Position numbers and translations under genes: made by a program. The notes below the pieces were generated by a model. It was not told where the DNA came from and did no database searches. It saw only the letters and a program-made list of their open reading frames with translations. From Liolophura sinensis (lineage: Eukaryota > Mollusca > Polyplacophora > Chitonida > Chitonidae): DNA of 64,000 bases. Positions 61,930 to 64,000 of the stretch are shown here, one piece after another (position 1 is the stretch's first letter; each line of letters begins with the position of its first letter). The stretch spans positions 34,329,608-34,393,607 of the forward strand of contig NC_088300.1 in assembly GCF_032854445.1 (NCBI RefSeq). Direction: 5' to 3'.

Positions 61930-62763
61930 CTTGACATATGCCGTTATATCGTCACTTCTATGTACATATCGTCGTATATATTTGGTAGAAAACAGAGTAA
62001 GATGATATTTTGACAATTAACTCCGTCTTTCATACGCCATCTCAGGGAGGAAATATATTTTCCGTTTTATTAATAATTTCATCCCAATAATGTAGGTGTT
62101 AATCATATAAGTAAAATATGCACTATACATGTATCGAAGCACCGCGGACACGTGAGTTCGGTACCATTCCTGGCCCATTTTCATAGCATACTATTGAGGA
62201 GAATTAGCTTCCAACAAACATAAATTTAAAAAGAATGGAATGAATTAAAACTAATATAAACACATTTCGCTCATGAGATATAGTAATGTTGCATAACAAA
62301 AATTAATCCATACATACACATTCTGCCAAACACTCCATTATTTGTTTATACGTCATGACGTACTATTGCATCATCTCAACTTTCTTTATAAGTAGGCATA
62401 AGTCTCAATTTGTTTACAGGCGCTTTTGTGGGGTTTTTTTTCAGATTCACTTGCTCATGTGTTATACAGCTGTGACGTAATTAACACCGCTTGCATCACA
62501 CTTGCACTTCTCGATCTGTAAACAAGTCAGTCTAGACTCTCGACTGAGAGGCTCCTACCTTATACCCAAGTGCGCAGTCATGGTCGATCAATAAGCCGTT
62601 CGTGGGCGGAGTTTGTATACACGTGCTACATGTATACATGTACGTGTAATCTGCGGTCATTGAGTGCAGGAGTGTATGTACGTAAATACTATACACTCTC
62701 ATTATCTTACATACATTAACACTCATATTCTGTACTACAGATCGTATAGGGCCTAATTCAAGA
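61930..62763. other. right end of unit B, no gene
   Basis: 62468-62690 matches 47177-47480 of unit A. The 107-residue minus frame at 62532-62855 crosses the unit junction and has no domain. Confidence 0.5.
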
Positions 62764-64000
62764 ACAGCGCCATAAAATCTGGCCATTTTACGGATTCCAC
62801 TCATTCCAGTATTTGTCCACTCTTTCGATTGTGACAAAAATTGGGGCCTATGCATCTATGAACTACCAGTATTCTATTTACCATGTAATTATTTATTTAT
62901 TTTTTACTGAAGAAGTTCTCACTTTTTAACAGTTTGATGGGTGGAGGAAACCGAAGTGCCTGTGGTGAAACACCGACCATTGGCAGGTTGCTGTCCACCA
63001 TTTGCTCCACGACCTGTTTCATGTTATTCTTAAAGTGCTATTCAGTAAAAATGCCTTGTATCTGCGCGTCAAAACAGACATTTGTATATCAGTCATCAAC
63101 CAGAATGGACGCTCCGGGTCAATAATAGAAATTAAAGCCATTTCCCAAACGACGTTCAACACATACAGAATATATACAACACAATATTTGGGCAGATTTA
63201 TTCAAAGAGAAGCGGTCAGTAGTTTTCAATGAGGATAGAAAGACGCAAGGAATGTTCTAGTCGAGTGAATTAAATCAGCTCTGCCACTGAAAACACCCTA
63301 AAAATTAACTATAACATTTTCATTGGAGTCTGTAGGTACAGGACAAATATTCATATCCCAACCGTAAAGAAACATAAAAACAAGCTATACAATGGAGCTC
63401 GCCAGGTGTGAGCACCTGTAGTTACTTCCATCGAGTTGAGGCAATTTCTTTGGGAGATACCGATTGAGTCATTGCCAAGATGAACTTTGGTAGGATTTTT
63501 ATTTGTTTGTTTATTTTTATTTCTTGTCGGAAATAACACAAGAAGTTCACCCAGATGGACTATGACAGTGGGCATTAGGTCGGAGTACACGCAATTACCC
63601 TATTGGTCAGGGATTTCCTGGAGCAGCAATCTAAACATGCAGATCAGCCTTCAATACAGTTCATTCATACTATGCCTTATTCTGGAGGCTGTCATGTGTC
63701 ACCGGTTAAATCCTTTGTATGTCCTACACACTGGCTACCTCATCCGTATTTTTGTACTTGTGTACAAATTCCTTTATTATTTATTAGTATTAGTTTATTA
63801 TTATTTATTTAGTATTATTTATATCGAAGAAAACCCCTTACTGGTTGTGGGTAATCCTCTTAAAATAAGTAAGGAATGAAATTAAATCAGTTATCACGTA
63901 CAAAGATTTTTACTACATATATGTACAACTTCTTCATTTCCACATTCGATATACAAATCTTTCTTTTTCATAACAATCAGTATAGAGACGGACCTTTCTT
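62764..64000. repeat. tandem segmental duplication, unit C (truncated by window end)
   Basis: Starts at ACAGCGCCATAAAATCTGGC and follows unit A/B in order: the GATGGGTGGAGGAAACCGAA module (62936), the ATGGAGCTCGCCAGGTGTGA segment (63391; present in B, lost in A), the flank reading frame (63487-63879) and TTTTTACTACATATATGTAC (63907). In A and B the EAAT stop codon follows about 1.6-1.7 kb after the unit start, so the third gene's stop is expected about 400-500 bp beyond this window. Confidence 0.88.

Larger units (their letters stand above)
47675..62763. repeat. tandem segmental duplication, unit B (about 15.1 kb)
   Basis: Homologous to unit A throughout the EAAT gene and both flanks. About 1.6 kb longer, mainly from 58.6-62.4 kb, which has no counterpart in A and includes a young SINE and a local duplication. 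Confidence 0.9.

Noticed and set aside
34162-62763. Units A and B as two haplotypes joined by assembly error
   Set aside because: Not excluded, but unit C as a third start, several private SINE insertions and consistent amino-acid differences favour a real tandem array. Read depth would decide.
62532-62855. 107-residue minus frame
   Set aside because: Crosses the junction between units B and C and has no domain; chance frame.

Overview
This is a eukaryotic, animal nuclear window: AT-rich, intron-containing genes with GT..AG splice sites, long non-coding stretches, many (TA)n and (CA)n microsatellites, minisatellites, tRNA-derived SINEs ending in (AAAT)n, and a decayed non-LTR retrotransposon. 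The gene content (NUPR1 homologue, Arf-like GTPase, LDLa receptor, SLC1 transporters) and the type of SINE suggest a marine lophotrochozoan, most likely a mollusc; the species cannot be named from the sequence alone. There is no prokaryotic operon, CRISPR array or phage.

Layout: 1.27-3.2 kb holds a complete four-exon Arf-family GTPase on the minus strand. 3.2-13.9 kb is gene-poor, with a MADF-domain DNA-transposon relic (about 8.04-8.63 kb), a broken non-LTR retrotransposon (about 8.7-10.85 kb) split by a SINE, and several microsatellites. 14.2-16.9 kb holds a NUPR1 (p8) homologue on the plus strand with one coding exon and a 3'UTR intron. 17-23.8 kb is repeat-rich intergenic DNA, including a SINE nested in another SINE. 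24.76-27.78 kb holds a minus-strand LDLRAD3-like receptor (three LDLa repeats, one membrane segment, proline-rich tail with PSAP and PPPY motifs) whose 3' end is built from an 89-bp tandem repeat. 27.99-31.5 kb carries three large minisatellites.

From 34.16 kb to the right edge the window is a head-to-tail segmental duplication. Unit A (about 34.16-47.67 kb) and unit B (about 47.68-62.76 kb) each carry a complete 11-coding-exon, 531-residue SLC1/EAAT-family transporter on the minus strand. Unit C starts at about 62.76 kb and runs off the edge, so a third transporter copy is predicted just outside. Both transporters have all splice sites and the reading frame intact, but share unusual residues at core positions (NMDGT to NADGS, serine-rich HP1 changed, HP2 glycines lost, TM8 sodium-site Asp to His). 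They are therefore a divergent, perhaps functionally changed, EAAT subfamily that is expanding. This array is the most interesting object in the window.

Exon coordinates and translations were worked out by hand from splice consensus and reading-frame continuity; no alignment or database search was run.
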